Assembly (NCBI GenBank): GCA_016192105.1
Contig: JACPUV010000048.1
Coordinates: forward strand, 1-60,731
Source of the DNA: Sphingobacteriales bacterium
Lineage (GTDB): Bacteria > Bacteroidota > Bacteroidia > Chitinophagales > Chitinophagaceae
Direction: 5' to 3'
DNA: 60,731 nt
Below the pieces are notes generated by a model. The model saw only the letters and a list, made by a program, of their open reading frames with translations, was not told the origin of the DNA and made no database searches. The translations under genes and the position numbers were made by a program. Within the stretch, counting starts at the first letter, position 1; each line of letters opens with the position of its first letter. Shown piece by piece: positions 27,982 through 38,192 of the stretch.

Positions 27982-28551
27982 ATGCTACATACCACGTCTA
28001 TACGCCAGGTCCAACGGGCTGCTTTATTGCTGCTGACTGTGCTGTTATTGTTTGCCTGTAAACAACCGGTGAAAGGGAAGAACGGGATTACATATAAAAC
28101 GCCGGCGGATTACAATGACTATATCATCAGCCGCCAGACCCGGCTGATCAAAAATATCATTACACTGGGACGTGTTGCCGGGACGCATGTGGATTCGGCC
28201 TATGGGATGCTGGATACTTTAGCCGCCGAAGCATCCCGGGTGATCGACGAGATTAAGGGAATGCCCCCCTACCGGGAAGATTCCGCCTTCCGGGACGCAG
28301 CCGTTCGCTCTTTCGGCTTTTACAAAAAACTGTTTAATGAAGGGTATAAACGTATCCTGTTTATCCGGCAACAGGGCGGTGATGAAACTGAAGAGGGGTC
28401 CCGGGAAATCCTGGATATAACGGATAAGATAAAGCGGGAGGAAGAGACGCTGGACAAACAATTGCACAATGCCCAAACAGGGTTTGCCGAAAAGTACCAC
28501 ATGAAAATGCGGCCGAATACGATTCAGCAGGAGATCGACAAACAGGAATAA
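27982..28551 (+). CDS. Hypothetical lipoprotein
   Basis: A 189-residue protein with an N-terminal hydrophobic segment and lipobox L-F-A-C (Cys26), followed by a mostly helical, charged region ending in Q-Q-E-I-D-K-Q-E. I chose the ATG at 27982, four bases after the rnc stop; the frame extends back into rnc. Not a family I recognise. It is likely co-transcribed with rnc. Confidence 0.7.
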   Translation: MLHTTSIRQVQRAALLLLTVLLLFACKQPVKGKNGITYKTPADYNDYIISRQTRLIKNIITLGRVAGTHVDSAYGMLDTLAAEASRVIDEIKGMPPYREDSAFRDAAVRSFGFYKKLFNEGYKRILFIRQQGGDETEEGSREILDITDKIKREEETLDKQLHNAQTGFAEKYHMKMRPNTIQQEIDKQE

Positions 28552-28594
28552 GCCGGCCGGAGTTAATTTTTTTCTTACGTTGGAACGGCAGCAT

Positions 28595-28996
28595 TTATTT
28601 CCGCTCGCTGCAGAGTTCGATCAGCACACCATGGGTATGTTTGGGATGAAGGAAACAAACCCATTTGTTATCGGCCCCCGCTTTGGGTTTTTCATTGAGG
28701 AGTACAAACCCCTGTTCCTGTAGCCTTTTCATTTCGGCTTCTATATCATCCACGGCAAAAGCCACATGGTGCAGCCCTTCTCCTTTTTTGTCTATGAATT
28801 TTGCAATCACTCCGTCCGGATCGCTGCTTTCCAGTAATTCCACTTTATTGGGCCCGTTTTGAAAAAAAGCGGTGTTGACTTTCTCGCTTTCCACCGTTTC
28901 GGTTTTATAACAGGGGCTGTTCAGGAGCTTTTCATATACCGGTACCGCTGTTCCCAGGCTTTTTACCGCAATACCGATATGTTCAATCTTTTGCAT
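28595..28996 (-). CDS. mce: Methylmalonyl-CoA epimerase
   Basis: A 133-residue glyoxalase/VOC-fold protein. The N-terminal I-E-H-I-G-I-A-V (metal His), G-L-H-H-V-A-F-A-V and the C-terminal H-G-V-L-I-E-L metal-ligand strand match methylmalonyl-CoA epimerase, which interconverts the (R) and (S) forms in the propionate/succinate route. A B12-binding protein of the mutase family lies at 48.3-48.7 kb, so the pathway is probably present. Convergent with the rnc lipoprotein gene; diverges from iscS. Confidence 0.92.
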   Translation of the reverse strand: MQKIEHIGIAVKSLGTAVPVYEKLLNSPCYKTETVESEKVNTAFFQNGPNKVELLESSDPDGVIAKFIDKKGEGLHHVAFAVDDIEAEMKRLQEQGFVLLNEKPKAGADNKWVCFLHPKHTHGVLIELCSERK

Positions 28997-29091
28997 AATA
29001 AAGGGTTATAAATGTAAAATTAGCTCTTTTCGAATTCGGTAAATTCAATGGATCCGGCCAAATTCGCCCTCTCTTTTAGCCCCTTTTGAAC

Positions 29092-29099
29092 TAATTTTG
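29092..29099 (+). promoter_or_regulatory. Bacteroidota -7 element of iscS
   Basis: TAATTTTG, an exact TAnnTTTG match, lies 35 bp before the iscS ATG. Confidence 0.55.
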
Positions 29100-29133
29100 T
29101 GATAATTGAAACGAACAACGATTAAATGAATTT

Positions 29134-30351
<1,218 letters not shown>

Positions 30352-30364
30352 TGTGGTTGAAAGG

Positions 30365-30438
30365 CCTGCCTGCCGGCAAAGGCAGGTTGACGGGTTGATA
30401 AGTTGACAGGGCCCGTCAAAACTTGTAAACCTGTCAAC
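30365..30438. repeat. Interleaved inverted repeats between iscS and iscU
   Basis: CCTGCC (30365-30370) pairs with GGCAGG (30381-30386). TTGACGGG (30387-30394) pairs with CCCGTCAA (30412-30419), and GTTGACAGG (30402-30410) pairs with CCTGTCAAC (30430-30438). The last two pairs interleave (A-B-A'-B'), so an RNA pseudoknot or alternative foldings are possible. The text resembles intergenic repeats I know from Chitinophagaceae. Confidence 0.55.
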
Positions 30439-30470
30439 GTATAAACTTTTTAACACTAAAACATTAACCA

Positions 30471-30890
30471 ATGGCATACAGCGAAAAAGTAATCGATCAC
30501 TACCAGAATCCCAAAAACGTGGGTACTCTGGATAAAAGCAAATCCAATGTAGGCACGGGTCTCGTGGGAGCGCCGGAATGCGGTGACGTCATGCGCCTGC
30601 AGATCGAAGTGGATGATGCGACCGGTATTATCCGGGATGCCAAATTCAAAACTTTTGGCTGCGGGTCCGCTATCGCTTCATCTTCTCTTGCAACGGAATG
30701 GCTGAAAGGAAAATCAGTTGACGAAGCGGTGAAGATTGACAACATGACCATCGTGGAAGAACTGAACCTGCCCCCGGTTAAAATTCACTGTTCTGTACTG
30801 GCTGAAGACGCCATCAAGGCCGCGATCAATGATTACCGGAAAAAGAACGGGCTGGAAGAACTGAAGTTTGACGAAAGCGTAATTCACTAA
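30471..30890 (+). CDS. iscU: Fe-S cluster assembly scaffold
   Basis: 139-residue scaffold on which IscS sulfur and iron are built into [2Fe-2S] clusters. The three ligand Cys are visible in G-A-P-E-C-G-D, F-G-C-G-S-A-I-A-S-S and K-I-H-C-S-V-L-A-E-D, with the regulatory Asp of the first motif. It begins MAYSEKVIDHYQNPKNVG, the standard start. Confidence 0.96.
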   Translation: MAYSEKVIDHYQNPKNVGTLDKSKSNVGTGLVGAPECGDVMRLQIEVDDATGIIRDAKFKTFGCGSAIASSSLATEWLKGKSVDEAVKIDNMTIVEELNLPPVKIHCSVLAEDAIKAAINDYRKKNGLEELKFDESVIH

Positions 30891-30892
30891 AA

Positions 30893-31010
30893 AAAGTAAA
30901 AATTCAAAGGTAAAAAGTCAAAAAAGCCTCCGAAAGCGGGAACATTCATTTATGAAAGGACACAGCTGCTTTAGTTTTTTTACTTTTTAATTTTGACTTT
31001 TGAATTCTCC
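30893..31010. repeat. AT-rich near-palindromic repeats between iscU and iscA
   Basis: The left part (30893-30930) repeats AAAAGT-, AATTCAAA- and AAGTCAAAA-type words, and the right part (30972-31008) repeats their complements, giving an imperfect inverted repeat around a GC-rich centre. It may form a hairpin in the iscU-iscA transcript or serve as terminator and promoter material. Confidence 0.5.
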
Positions 31011-31012
31011 GT

Positions 31013-31366
31013 ATGAGTGTAACTACAGATAATGCAATATACGTCAGCGACAAGGCCAGGGCCAAAGTGCAGCAACTCCTGGCCGACGCCGGGGTGGCCG
31101 GGGATCCTTCTTATTTTCTCCGGGTTAGTGTGGTGGGCGGTGGCTGTTCGGGCCTGAGTTACAAACTGGATTTTGATAACGAAGAAAAACCCATGGATCA
31201 GTCTTTCGAGGACAACGGGGTGAAAGTGGTAACCGACCTGAAAAGTTTTCTCTACCTGGTGAATACCACCCTTGATTTTTCAGATGGATTGAACGGGAAA
31301 GGATTTTATTTCAGCAATCCCAATGCCAGCCGGACCTGTGGTTGCGGGGAGAGTTTTGCCGTATAG
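31013..31366 (+). CDS. iscA: Iron-sulfur cluster assembly protein, IscA/HesB family
   Basis: A 117-residue A-type carrier. The three conserved Cys are in G-G-G-C-S-G-L-S-Y and the C-terminal T-C-G-C-G-E-S-F motif. A-type proteins pass clusters to apo-targets. It could be named erpA or sufA; without hscAB or suf genes nearby the subtype is uncertain. Third gene after iscS and iscU. Confidence 0.9.
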   Translation: MSVTTDNAIYVSDKARAKVQQLLADAGVAGDPSYFLRVSVVGGGCSGLSYKLDFDNEEKPMDQSFEDNGVKVVTDLKSFLYLVNTTLDFSDGLNGKGFYFSNPNASRTCGCGESFAV

Positions 31367-31482
31367 TTTTTAATGCTGACCAGGTTATACGAATCCCCCC
31401 AGGGGATTTTTTTATTGGTTATAACGGGCGCACCGCCCAAAATTCAGCCGCTTTAGCTTATTTTGCATCATTGTCCAAGCCT

Positions 31483-32202
31483 ATGTGGTCTGTTTGTAAA
31501 AAAGAACTCCGTCAGTTTTTCAGTAACCTCACCGGTTACATTGCGATTATTGTTTTCCTGCTGGTCAACGGCCTCGTGCTGTTCGTCTTTGAGGGCAATA
31601 TTCTCGATTTTGGGTATGCCACCCTGGACCATTTTTTCCAGTTGGCTCCCTGGATACTCCTGTTGCTGATTCCCGCGATCACCATGCGCAGTTTTGCCGA
31701 AGAATTCAAGACCGGTACATATGAGATCCTGCAAACAAGACCCCTGACCCGCGGGCAGATCATCGGCGGAAAATACCTGGGCAGCCTGATTGTTGTCCTC
31801 ATTGCCCTGCTGCCCACCCTCATTTATATTTTTTCCATTCAGCGTTTATCTTCCGGTGAGGGAATGGATATGGGAGCCACGATTGGGTCCTATACCGGGC
31901 TGTTCTTCCTGGCCGCTGTATTTACCGCCATCAGCACCTGTTGCAGCAGTTTTACCAATAATGCAGTGGTGGCTTTTATTGCGGGACTGATTGGCTGCGC
32001 CCTGATCTATTACGGGTTCAGTGCCATCAGTAAGATACCGGCCCTTGCCAACGGACCGGATTACTACGTGGAAATGATCGGGATCGATTTTCATTACCGC
32101 AGCATCAGCCGGGGACTGATCGATACCCGTGATCTGGTATATTTCCTCAGCGTGATCTGCCTGTTTTTTGCCATTACTAACCGAAACCTCCTGAAGCGAT
32201 AA
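31483..32202 (+). CDS. gldF: Gliding-motility ABC transporter permease GldF
   Basis: A 239-residue membrane protein with about six transmembrane helices, beginning M-W-S-V-C-K-K-E-L-R-Q-F-F and carrying the T-G-T-Y-E-I-L-Q-T-R-P-L-T segment typical of GldF/ABC-2 permeases. With GldG and the ATPase GldA (not in this window) it forms the transporter needed for gliding in Flavobacterium. I chose the ATG at 31483; the open frame runs back 47 codons across the end of iscA. gldG begins one base after the gldF stop. Confidence 0.9.
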   Translation: MWSVCKKELRQFFSNLTGYIAIIVFLLVNGLVLFVFEGNILDFGYATLDHFFQLAPWILLLLIPAITMRSFAEEFKTGTYEILQTRPLTRGQIIGGKYLGSLIVVLIALLPTLIYIFSIQRLSSGEGMDMGATIGSYTGLFFLAAVFTAISTCCSSFTNNAVVAFIAGLIGCALIYYGFSAISKIPALANGPDYYVEMIGIDFHYRSISRGLIDTRDLVYFLSVICLFFAITNRNLLKR

Positions 32203-32203
32203 T

Positions 32204-33937
32204 ATGAAAAGACTGACAGGAAAAATAATGGCCTCAAAGTCCTGGTGGCTGGTTCTGCTGCTGGTATTGTTTGCGGTGAACTACCTGGCATCGGTCGTTC
32301 ATGGCCGCTTTGACCTGACCAAAGAAAAACGATATACCCTCAGCAAGGCCACGCGGAACCTGCTGGGTCAGCTGGAGGAAACCGTACAGATCGATGTATT
32401 CCTGAAAGGGGAGTTCCCGGCCGGGTTTAAGAAGCTGGCCAACACCACGGATGAATTTTTGCAATTACTGAAGGACCGGAACGGATCGAAGATCCAATAC
32501 CGTTTTATTTCCCCGACGGATGAAATGCCCAATGGAAAACCCTGGGGAGATTCACTGGTAAAACTCGGCGCGGTGCCCATTAATCTTACCGTTACAAAAA
32601 AAGCGGGTGAAAGCAGCAATATCATTTTCCCGGTGGCCCTGCTCCGGTACAAGGGACAGGAAATGCTGGTGAACCTCTATCCGGGGGCGAGTAATAATAT
32701 TTCCCAGAACGAGATCAACAGTGCGGAAGCCCTGATGGAATACCAGTTTGCCAAATCACTGGATAAGCTTACCGCCCGGCGAAAACCGGCAATCGCCTAC
32801 GCTGTGGGCAACGGGGAGCCGACTGACTACCGCGTAATGGACCTGGAACAAACCCTTACCCGGGATTACCGTTTTGGCCCCATCGATATTACCACGAAAC
32901 CCATTCCCGGGGAGGCGGATATCCTGATGATCGTAAAGCCCACCAAACCTTTTCCGGAAGACGTGAAATTAAAACTTGATCAGTATGTGATGCGGGGTGG
33001 TAAACTGCTTCTCTTTATCGACAACCTCATCGCGGAACAGGACAGCCTGCAGGGAAAAGCGAAAGGCGAAACCATCGCATATGACAGGGGACTGAATCTT
33101 ACTGACCAGCTTTTCAGGTATGGAGCCCGGATCAATACGGATCTCGTGATGGACCTGCAGTGTGACCTGATACCGATCGTAGTGGGGGGTACCATCGATA
33201 ATCCGCAACTGGACTTCCTGCACTGGAACTATTTTCCTTTCCTGGTTTCTTCCGGAAATAATGTGAGTAAGAATATCGGGTATGTGGCCGGACGGTTCGT
33301 GAATTCGATGGACACGATCGCCGTGAAGGAAATAAAGAAAACCCCGCTGCTCGTTACTTCACCCAATTCAAGGATCATCAGCACACCCGCCCTGATCAGC
33401 CTGAATGAAAATAAGAATGTACCGAAGGACCGGACATTCGACCGCAATGCCATACCTGCCGGCCTGTTGCTGGAAGGAAGATTCACCTCTGTATTCCGGA
33501 ACCGGCTGGGTAAGGCGCAGCAGGACAGCCTCGCGGCCGCCGGAGAAAATTTTCTTTCCTCATCCGGAGAAAATAAAATGATCGTGGTGGCAGACGGGGA
33601 TATCGTATTAAATGATGTGTTGCCTGATTCCGGACCCATACCCATGGGCTGGAACAAATACACTTACACGGAATACCTGAAGGAGACCCCTTATGCAAAA
33701 GCTTTCCTGCCGGCGGCTAACCGGGATTTCCTGCTCAACTGCGTGGAATACCTCGTGAATAATCCCGCTATCAGCGAAACCCGGAATAAGGACATTGTAT
33801 TAAGACTCCTGGATTCCCAGAAGGTAAAAGAACAAAGGAGTACCTGGCAGTTTTTCAATATCGCCCTGCCGGTATTGCTGGTTATACTTTTTGGCTGGAT
33901 CTACCAGCAGATAAGGAAAAGGAAATATGCGGCATAA
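32204..33937 (+). CDS. gldG: Gliding-motility ABC transporter substrate-binding protein GldG
   Basis: 577 residues: N-terminal membrane anchor (about 12-33), a large extracytoplasmic domain of the ABC-type uncharacterised transport family starting R-F-D-L-T-K-E-K-R-Y-T-L-S, and a C-terminal transmembrane helix followed by a basic tail (R-K-R-K-Y). Its position directly after gldF and this architecture identify GldG. Required for gliding in relatives; here it implies a gliding lifestyle together with the T9SS cargo genes. Confidence 0.92.
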   Translation: MKRLTGKIMASKSWWLVLLLVLFAVNYLASVVHGRFDLTKEKRYTLSKATRNLLGQLEETVQIDVFLKGEFPAGFKKLANTTDEFLQLLKDRNGSKIQYRFISPTDEMPNGKPWGDSLVKLGAVPINLTVTKKAGESSNIIFPVALLRYKGQEMLVNLYPGASNNISQNEINSAEALMEYQFAKSLDKLTARRKPAIAYAVGNGEPTDYRVMDLEQTLTRDYRFGPIDITTKPIPGEADILMIVKPTKPFPEDVKLKLDQYVMRGGKLLLFIDNLIAEQDSLQGKAKGETIAYDRGLNLTDQLFRYGARINTDLVMDLQCDLIPIVVGGTIDNPQLDFLHWNYFPFLVSSGNNVSKNIGYVAGRFVNSMDTIAVKEIKKTPLLVTSPNSRIISTPALISLNENKNVPKDRTFDRNAIPAGLLLEGRFTSVFRNRLGKAQQDSLAAAGENFLSSSGENKMIVVADGDIVLNDVLPDSGPIPMGWNKYTYTEYLKETPYAKAFLPAANRDFLLNCVEYLVNNPAISETRNKDIVLRLLDSQKVKEQRSTWQFFNIALPVLLVILFGWIYQQIRKRKYAA

Positions 33938-33968
33938 GGTCCCGATTCAATTATTTTATACTTAGTTA

Positions 33969-34949
33969 ATGACACCCGATCAGATCACCTATATTGTTTT
34001 TGGCACCGTACTGGTACTGGCCCTGGTATTCGACCTGGGACTGCTGAGTAAGAAGGGGCAGGCCGTGAGTATCAAACAGGCCCTCCTGCAGACTTTTTTC
34101 TGGGTTGGACTGGCCCTGGCGTTTTTTATTTTTGTGTGGCTTGAGAAAGGACAGCGGCTGGCCCTGGAATACCTGAGTGCTTACCTGATGGAGTGGAGCC
34201 TCAGTATCGATAATATTTTTGTTTTCATCCTGATTTTTTCCGCTTTCTCCGTAAAGGAAAAAAACTATGGCCGGGTACTGCTGATCGGGATCCTGATGGC
34301 AATTGTATTCAGGGTCATTTTTATCACCGTGGGCGTGGCCCTCGTGGAAAGATTTCACTGGATTCTCTATCTTTTTGGGGTCTTCCTGGTGTACACGGGG
34401 TATAAAATGTTTGCGGCCAGTGATGAGGAGGAATTTAATCCGCAGGACAGTAAGGTTTATCTTTTTATGAAAAAATTTCTGCCCCTGGTGCCACATGATG
34501 GCAATGGGCAGTTTATGGTAAGGGAGAACGGGAAGCCTTTGTACACCACCTTATTTGTAGTAGTGATCATGCTGGCGGCCATTGACCTGGTCTTTGCACT
34601 CGACTCCATACCGGCCGTGATGGGTATTTCGCGTGACCGGCTGGTGATCTATACCTCCAATATTTTTGCTGTACTGGGTTTACGGTCCCTGTTCTTCCTG
34701 CTCCGGGGAGCGGTTACCAAATTCGATTACCTGCAGCAGGGGATCGCGATTGTGCTGGTGTTTATCGGGATCAAAATGCTGGCTGAACACTGGATCAATC
34801 AATGGGTGGACAAACAGGTGCAGGTATTTATATCGCTCGGGGTGATCATGGTTTGTATCAGCGGTTCTGTTTTTTACTCGATCTTCGTAAACAGGAAAGG
34901 AGTGCCCCCGGATATCAGCGATAAAAGTGAATCCGGATTTATTGAATAG
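33969..34949 (+). CDS. TerC family integral membrane protein
   Basis: 326 residues with about eight or nine hydrophobic helices. The E-W-S-L-S-I-D-N-I-F-V-F motif and the A-I-D-L-V-F-A-L-D-S-I-P-A-V repeat of the same theme are the acidic pore motifs of TerC/Alx proteins. These are linked to manganese export and metal homeostasis at the membrane. It starts 31 nt after gldG and ends five bases before murF-alr. Confidence 0.9.
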   Translation: MTPDQITYIVFGTVLVLALVFDLGLLSKKGQAVSIKQALLQTFFWVGLALAFFIFVWLEKGQRLALEYLSAYLMEWSLSIDNIFVFILIFSAFSVKEKNYGRVLLIGILMAIVFRVIFITVGVALVERFHWILYLFGVFLVYTGYKMFAASDEEEFNPQDSKVYLFMKKFLPLVPHDGNGQFMVRENGKPLYTTLFVVVIMLAAIDLVFALDSIPAVMGISRDRLVIYTSNIFAVLGLRSLFFLLRGAVTKFDYLQQGIAIVLVFIGIKMLAEHWINQWVDKQVQVFISLGVIMVCISGSVFYSIFVNRKGVPPDISDKSESGFIE

Positions 34950-34954
34950 TTCCG

Positions 34955-37342
34955 ATGTACAATACCAGTGATATAGCCCGTATTATCCAGGCCGATGCCA
35001 GGCTGGTACAGGATATGCCTGTCACGCAACTGCTGCTCGACAGCCGGAAGATCGTTGCACCGGCCAGCTCTCTTTTTTTTGCATTACCCGGTTTCCGCCG
35101 GGATGGGCATGATTTTATCCCGGCCCTTTACCGCAACGGGGTCAGAAATTTCGTGATCAGCCGGGATATAGATACAGGCCTGTATCCTGAAGCGAATTTG
35201 CTTCGCGTAAAAGACAGCCTTGCTGCTTTGCAGGAACTGGCAGCTTATCACCGGGGCCGGTTTTCCATTCCTGTAATCGGGATCACCGGGAGCAATGGCA
35301 AGACCATCGTTAAAGAATGGCTGTACCAGTTGCTGCATCCTGAGTACCATATTGTACGAAGCCCGAAAAGTTACAATTCCCAGATCGGTGTACCCCTCAG
35401 TATCTGGCAGATGAACAGTCACCATACACTGGCCCTGTTCGAAGCCGGCATTTCCCGGCCGGGTGAAATGGAAAAGCTGGAGAAAATGATCCGGCCCAGC
35501 ATCGGAGTCTTTACCAATATCGGGGAGGCGCATAGCGAAGGATTTGCTTCCCGGGAGCAAAAAGAAAAAGAAAAAAGGATCCTGTTCAGCCGGGCGGAAG
35601 AAGTATCCGGCCTTCAGGTGATTCGTAAAGAACGGTCGGGAAGCAGTACCCGCATTACAGCCCGGGATCCCCGACGACCCGGCAGGGAAATTAGCATTGA
35701 AATCCCTTTTACAGATGAGGCCGCTGCTGCGAATGCCATAACCTGCTGGCAACTGATGCTGCACCTGGGCTATGAGGAGGATACGATCCGCGGCAGGATG
35801 CTGCAGTTAGTACCGGTGGATATGCGGCTCGAACTGAAGAAGGGGATCAATCACTGCAATGTGATCAATGACAGTTACAGTGTGGACCTGAGTTCACTGG
35901 AGATCGCCCTGAATTTCCTGGTGCAGCAAAGCCCCGGCATACCCCGGACCGTGATCCTCTCTGATTTTTTACAAAGCGCCATACCAGATGACCAGCTTTA
36001 CGCGCAGGTACTGGAGGCGCTGAAGAAACATGAAGTGGGCCGGCTGATCGGAATCGGGGAACGTATTTCGGCCGCACTCAGCCGGCAGCCCGGTTTGAAC
36101 TTCCGGCTGGAACTGTATCCTTCAACCACTGAATTCCTGCAGCAATTCCGGTCTTCTGCTTTTAAGGAAGAAGCCATCCTCGTAAAAGGAGCCAGGGTAT
36201 TTCAGTTTGAACAGATCGTTCAGCAGTTGGAACAAAAAGTCCACCAGACCGTCCTGGAGATCAATCTCAATGCGATCATCCATAACCTCAAAGCCTACCA
36301 GGCTGCGCTACACCCGGCTACCAAAGTAATGGCCATGGTAAAAGCATTTGCTTATGGCAGCGGCGGTGCGGAAATAGCGGGAATACTGCAGTACCATAAA
36401 GTGGAATACCTGGGGGTGGCTTATGCAGATGAGGGCGTGGAACTCCGCAAAGCCGGGATCAGTCTCCCGGTGATGGTGATGAACCCGGAGGAAAACGCTT
36501 TTGATACGATCGTCAGCCATAACCTGGAACCGGAACTCTATTCCTTTGAGATCATGAAAGCCTTTGATCTTTTTTTACAAAAGGAAGGATTGCAGCAATA
36601 CCCCGTACATATTGAAGTGGAAACCGGGATGAACCGGCTGGGCTTTGCTGCAGAAGAGGTCAGGGCATTGGGTGAATACCTGATCAGTACCTCCTCCTTC
36701 AATGTACAATCTGTTTTCTCTCACCTGGCTGCCAGTGAGGAAGCCGTGCAGGATTCATTTACCGGACAGCAGTTTGAAAAATTCGGGGAAGCCGTGCGGC
36801 AACTGAAATCATTACTGGGTTATCCTTTTCTTACGCATATTGCGAATTCTGCCGCGGCAATACGGCACCCGAAACTCCAGCTTGATATGGTGCGGCTGGG
36901 CATCGGGCTTTACGGGGTGGACAGTGCCGGTTCGGGGCAGCTGGCCCTGGAAACGGTGGCCACCCTTAAATCCACGGTAGCCCAGTTAAAATTTCTCAAA
37001 GCCGGTGATTCCGTCAGTTATAACCGCAGGGGCAGGGTAGAGCGGGATGCGGTGATCGCCACGATACGGCTGGGTTATGCGGATGGCTATCCCCGGAGAT
37101 TGGGCAACGGGAAAGGCAGGGTGCTGATCAACGGGAAACTGGCGCCGGTCATTGGCACGGTATGTATGGATATGTTTATGGTGGATGTGACCGGTATAGC
37201 CGGAATAAAAGAAGGAGATGAAGTGATCGTATTCGGCAAAGACCTGCCGGTACAGCAACTGGCAGAATGGGCGGACACAATCCCTTATGAAATACTGACC
37301 GGTGTTTCCCAGCGGGTTAAAAGAGTATATTTTGAGGAGTAG
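34955..37342 (+). CDS. Bifunctional MurF ligase - alanine racemase
   Basis: 795 residues in two parts. Residues ~1-425 are MurF (UDP-N-acetylmuramoyl-tripeptide:D-alanyl-D-alanine ligase), with the ATP loop G-I-T-G-S-N-G-K-T at about 109. Residues ~430-795 are alanine racemase, with the PLP Lys in M-V-K-A-F-A-Y-G-S (about 462) and the S-Y-N-R-R-G-R catalytic Tyr region (about 688). The fusion makes D-Ala and adds D-Ala-D-Ala to the peptidoglycan precursor. It is known from Bacteroidota. No frameshift is seen at the joint. Confidence 0.95.
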   Translation: MYNTSDIARIIQADARLVQDMPVTQLLLDSRKIVAPASSLFFALPGFRRDGHDFIPALYRNGVRNFVISRDIDTGLYPEANLLRVKDSLAALQELAAYHRGRFSIPVIGITGSNGKTIVKEWLYQLLHPEYHIVRSPKSYNSQIGVPLSIWQMNSHHTLALFEAGISRPGEMEKLEKMIRPSIGVFTNIGEAHSEGFASREQKEKEKRILFSRAEEVSGLQVIRKERSGSSTRITARDPRRPGREISIEIPFTDEAAAANAITCWQLMLHLGYEEDTIRGRMLQLVPVDMRLELKKGINHCNVINDSYSVDLSSLEIALNFLVQQSPGIPRTVILSDFLQSAIPDDQLYAQVLEALKKHEVGRLIGIGERISAALSRQPGLNFRLELYPSTTEFLQQFRSSAFKEEAILVKGARVFQFEQIVQQLEQKVHQTVLEINLNAIIHNLKAYQAALHPATKVMAMVKAFAYGSGGAEIAGILQYHKVEYLGVAYADEGVELRKAGISLPVMVMNPEENAFDTIVSHNLEPELYSFEIMKAFDLFLQKEGLQQYPVHIEVETGMNRLGFAAEEVRALGEYLISTSSFNVQSVFSHLAASEEAVQDSFTGQQFEKFGEAVRQLKSLLGYPFLTHIANSAAAIRHPKLQLDMVRLGIGLYGVDSAGSGQLALETVATLKSTVAQLKFLKAGDSVSYNRRGRVERDAVIATIRLGYADGYPRRLGNGKGRVLINGKLAPVIGTVCMDMFMVDVTGIAGIKEGDEVIVFGKDLPVQQLAEWADTIPYEILTGVSQRVKRVYFEE

Positions 37343-37396
37343 GGGTGAAAGTTGAGGTTTTATGGTTTAGTTAAACTTTCTAAGAAAGGGTTGTTT

Positions 37397-37452
37397 ACTG
37401 CCGACTGCCAACTGCCAACTGCCGACTGCCACCTGCCAACTGCCGACTGCTT
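37397..37452 (+). repeat. Heptanucleotide tandem array (eight units) upstream of lspA
   Basis: Eight 7-bp units of the form ACTGCCR run without interruption; the sixth begins with C and the eighth ends in TT. The array stops five bases before the lspA -7 element and covers the place of the -33 element. Copy number could vary by slippage. Confidence 0.85.
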
Positions 37453-37457
37453 TTCCT

Positions 37458-37465
37458 TATATTTG
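37458..37465 (+). promoter_or_regulatory. Bacteroidota -7 element of lspA
   Basis: TATATTTG, an exact TAnnTTTG match, lies directly after the heptamer array and 19 bp before the TTG I take as the lspA start. Confidence 0.6.
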
Positions 37466-37483
37466 CTCCTTAAAATTCTGTCA

Positions 37484-38188
37484 TTGAAACTCAGGTCTGT
37501 CGCATTACTTATTGCAATTATCATCATCGCTGACCAGGCATTGAAGATCTGGATCAAAACCACGCATGATACAGGAGAAGTTATGCGGGTATTGGGTATG
37601 GACTGGTTTCGTCTCCATTTTATCGAGAACCCGGGGATGGCCTGGGGCTGGAAATTCGGAAATGAGGCCGGCAAAATGATCCTGACCCTGTTTCGTCTCG
37701 GGGCGGTCGTATTTGGTACCTGGTACCTGGGCCGGATCGTAAAACAGCAGTACAGCCGGGGATTTATTATTTGTGCCGGGCTGATCTATGCGGGGGCCCT
37801 GGGCAACCTGATCGACAGCATGTTTTACGGGATGATCTTCGATAAGGGATTACACTACGATTCCACGCTGAAGGATTATATCTCTTATTCCGGTATTGCC
37901 CATTTCTCCGGTAACGGGTATTCCTCTTTTTTACACGGCAGCGTCGTGGATATGTTATACTTCCCGATCATTACAAAAGCCCATTTCCCCGCCTGGGTAC
38001 CGGCAGTAGGGGGCGATGAGTTTGAATTCTTCAGCCCGATCTTTAATATCGCGGATGCCTCCATATCAATCGGGGTGATCACCTTACTGCTTTTTCAAAA
38101 ACGTTTCTTTAAAAGGCATAGCCAGCCGGATACGCCGGTTACCGTGGAAACCAGCAGTGAGATCAGTGACAAAATGCAGGTATCATAA
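37484..38188 (+). CDS. lspA: Lipoprotein signal peptidase
   Basis: Inner-membrane aspartyl protease that removes signal peptides from prolipoproteins; many lipoproteins are encoded in this window. 234 residues with four transmembrane helices. The two catalytic-Asp motifs are A-L-G-N-L-I-D-S-M and F-N-I-A-D-A-S-I; D-Q-A-L-K-I and H-G-S-V-V-D are also family features. The start is TTG at 37484: the -7 element at 37458 and the heptamer array rule out the longer open frame, which would translate the array (T-A-D-C-Q-L-P). The gene ends four bases before a convergent gene. Confidence 0.9.
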   Translation: MKLRSVALLIAIIIIADQALKIWIKTTHDTGEVMRVLGMDWFRLHFIENPGMAWGWKFGNEAGKMILTLFRLGAVVFGTWYLGRIVKQQYSRGFIICAGLIYAGALGNLIDSMFYGMIFDKGLHYDSTLKDYISYSGIAHFSGNGYSSFLHGSVVDMLYFPIITKAHFPAWVPAVGGDEFEFFSPIFNIADASISIGVITLLLFQKRFFKRHSQPDTPVTVETSSEISDKMQVS

Positions 38189-38192
38189 AGGA

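Noticed and set aside
37352..37483. Longer lspA ORF beginning near 37352
   Set aside because: It would translate the heptamer array and cross the -7 element; LspA similarity begins after 37484.
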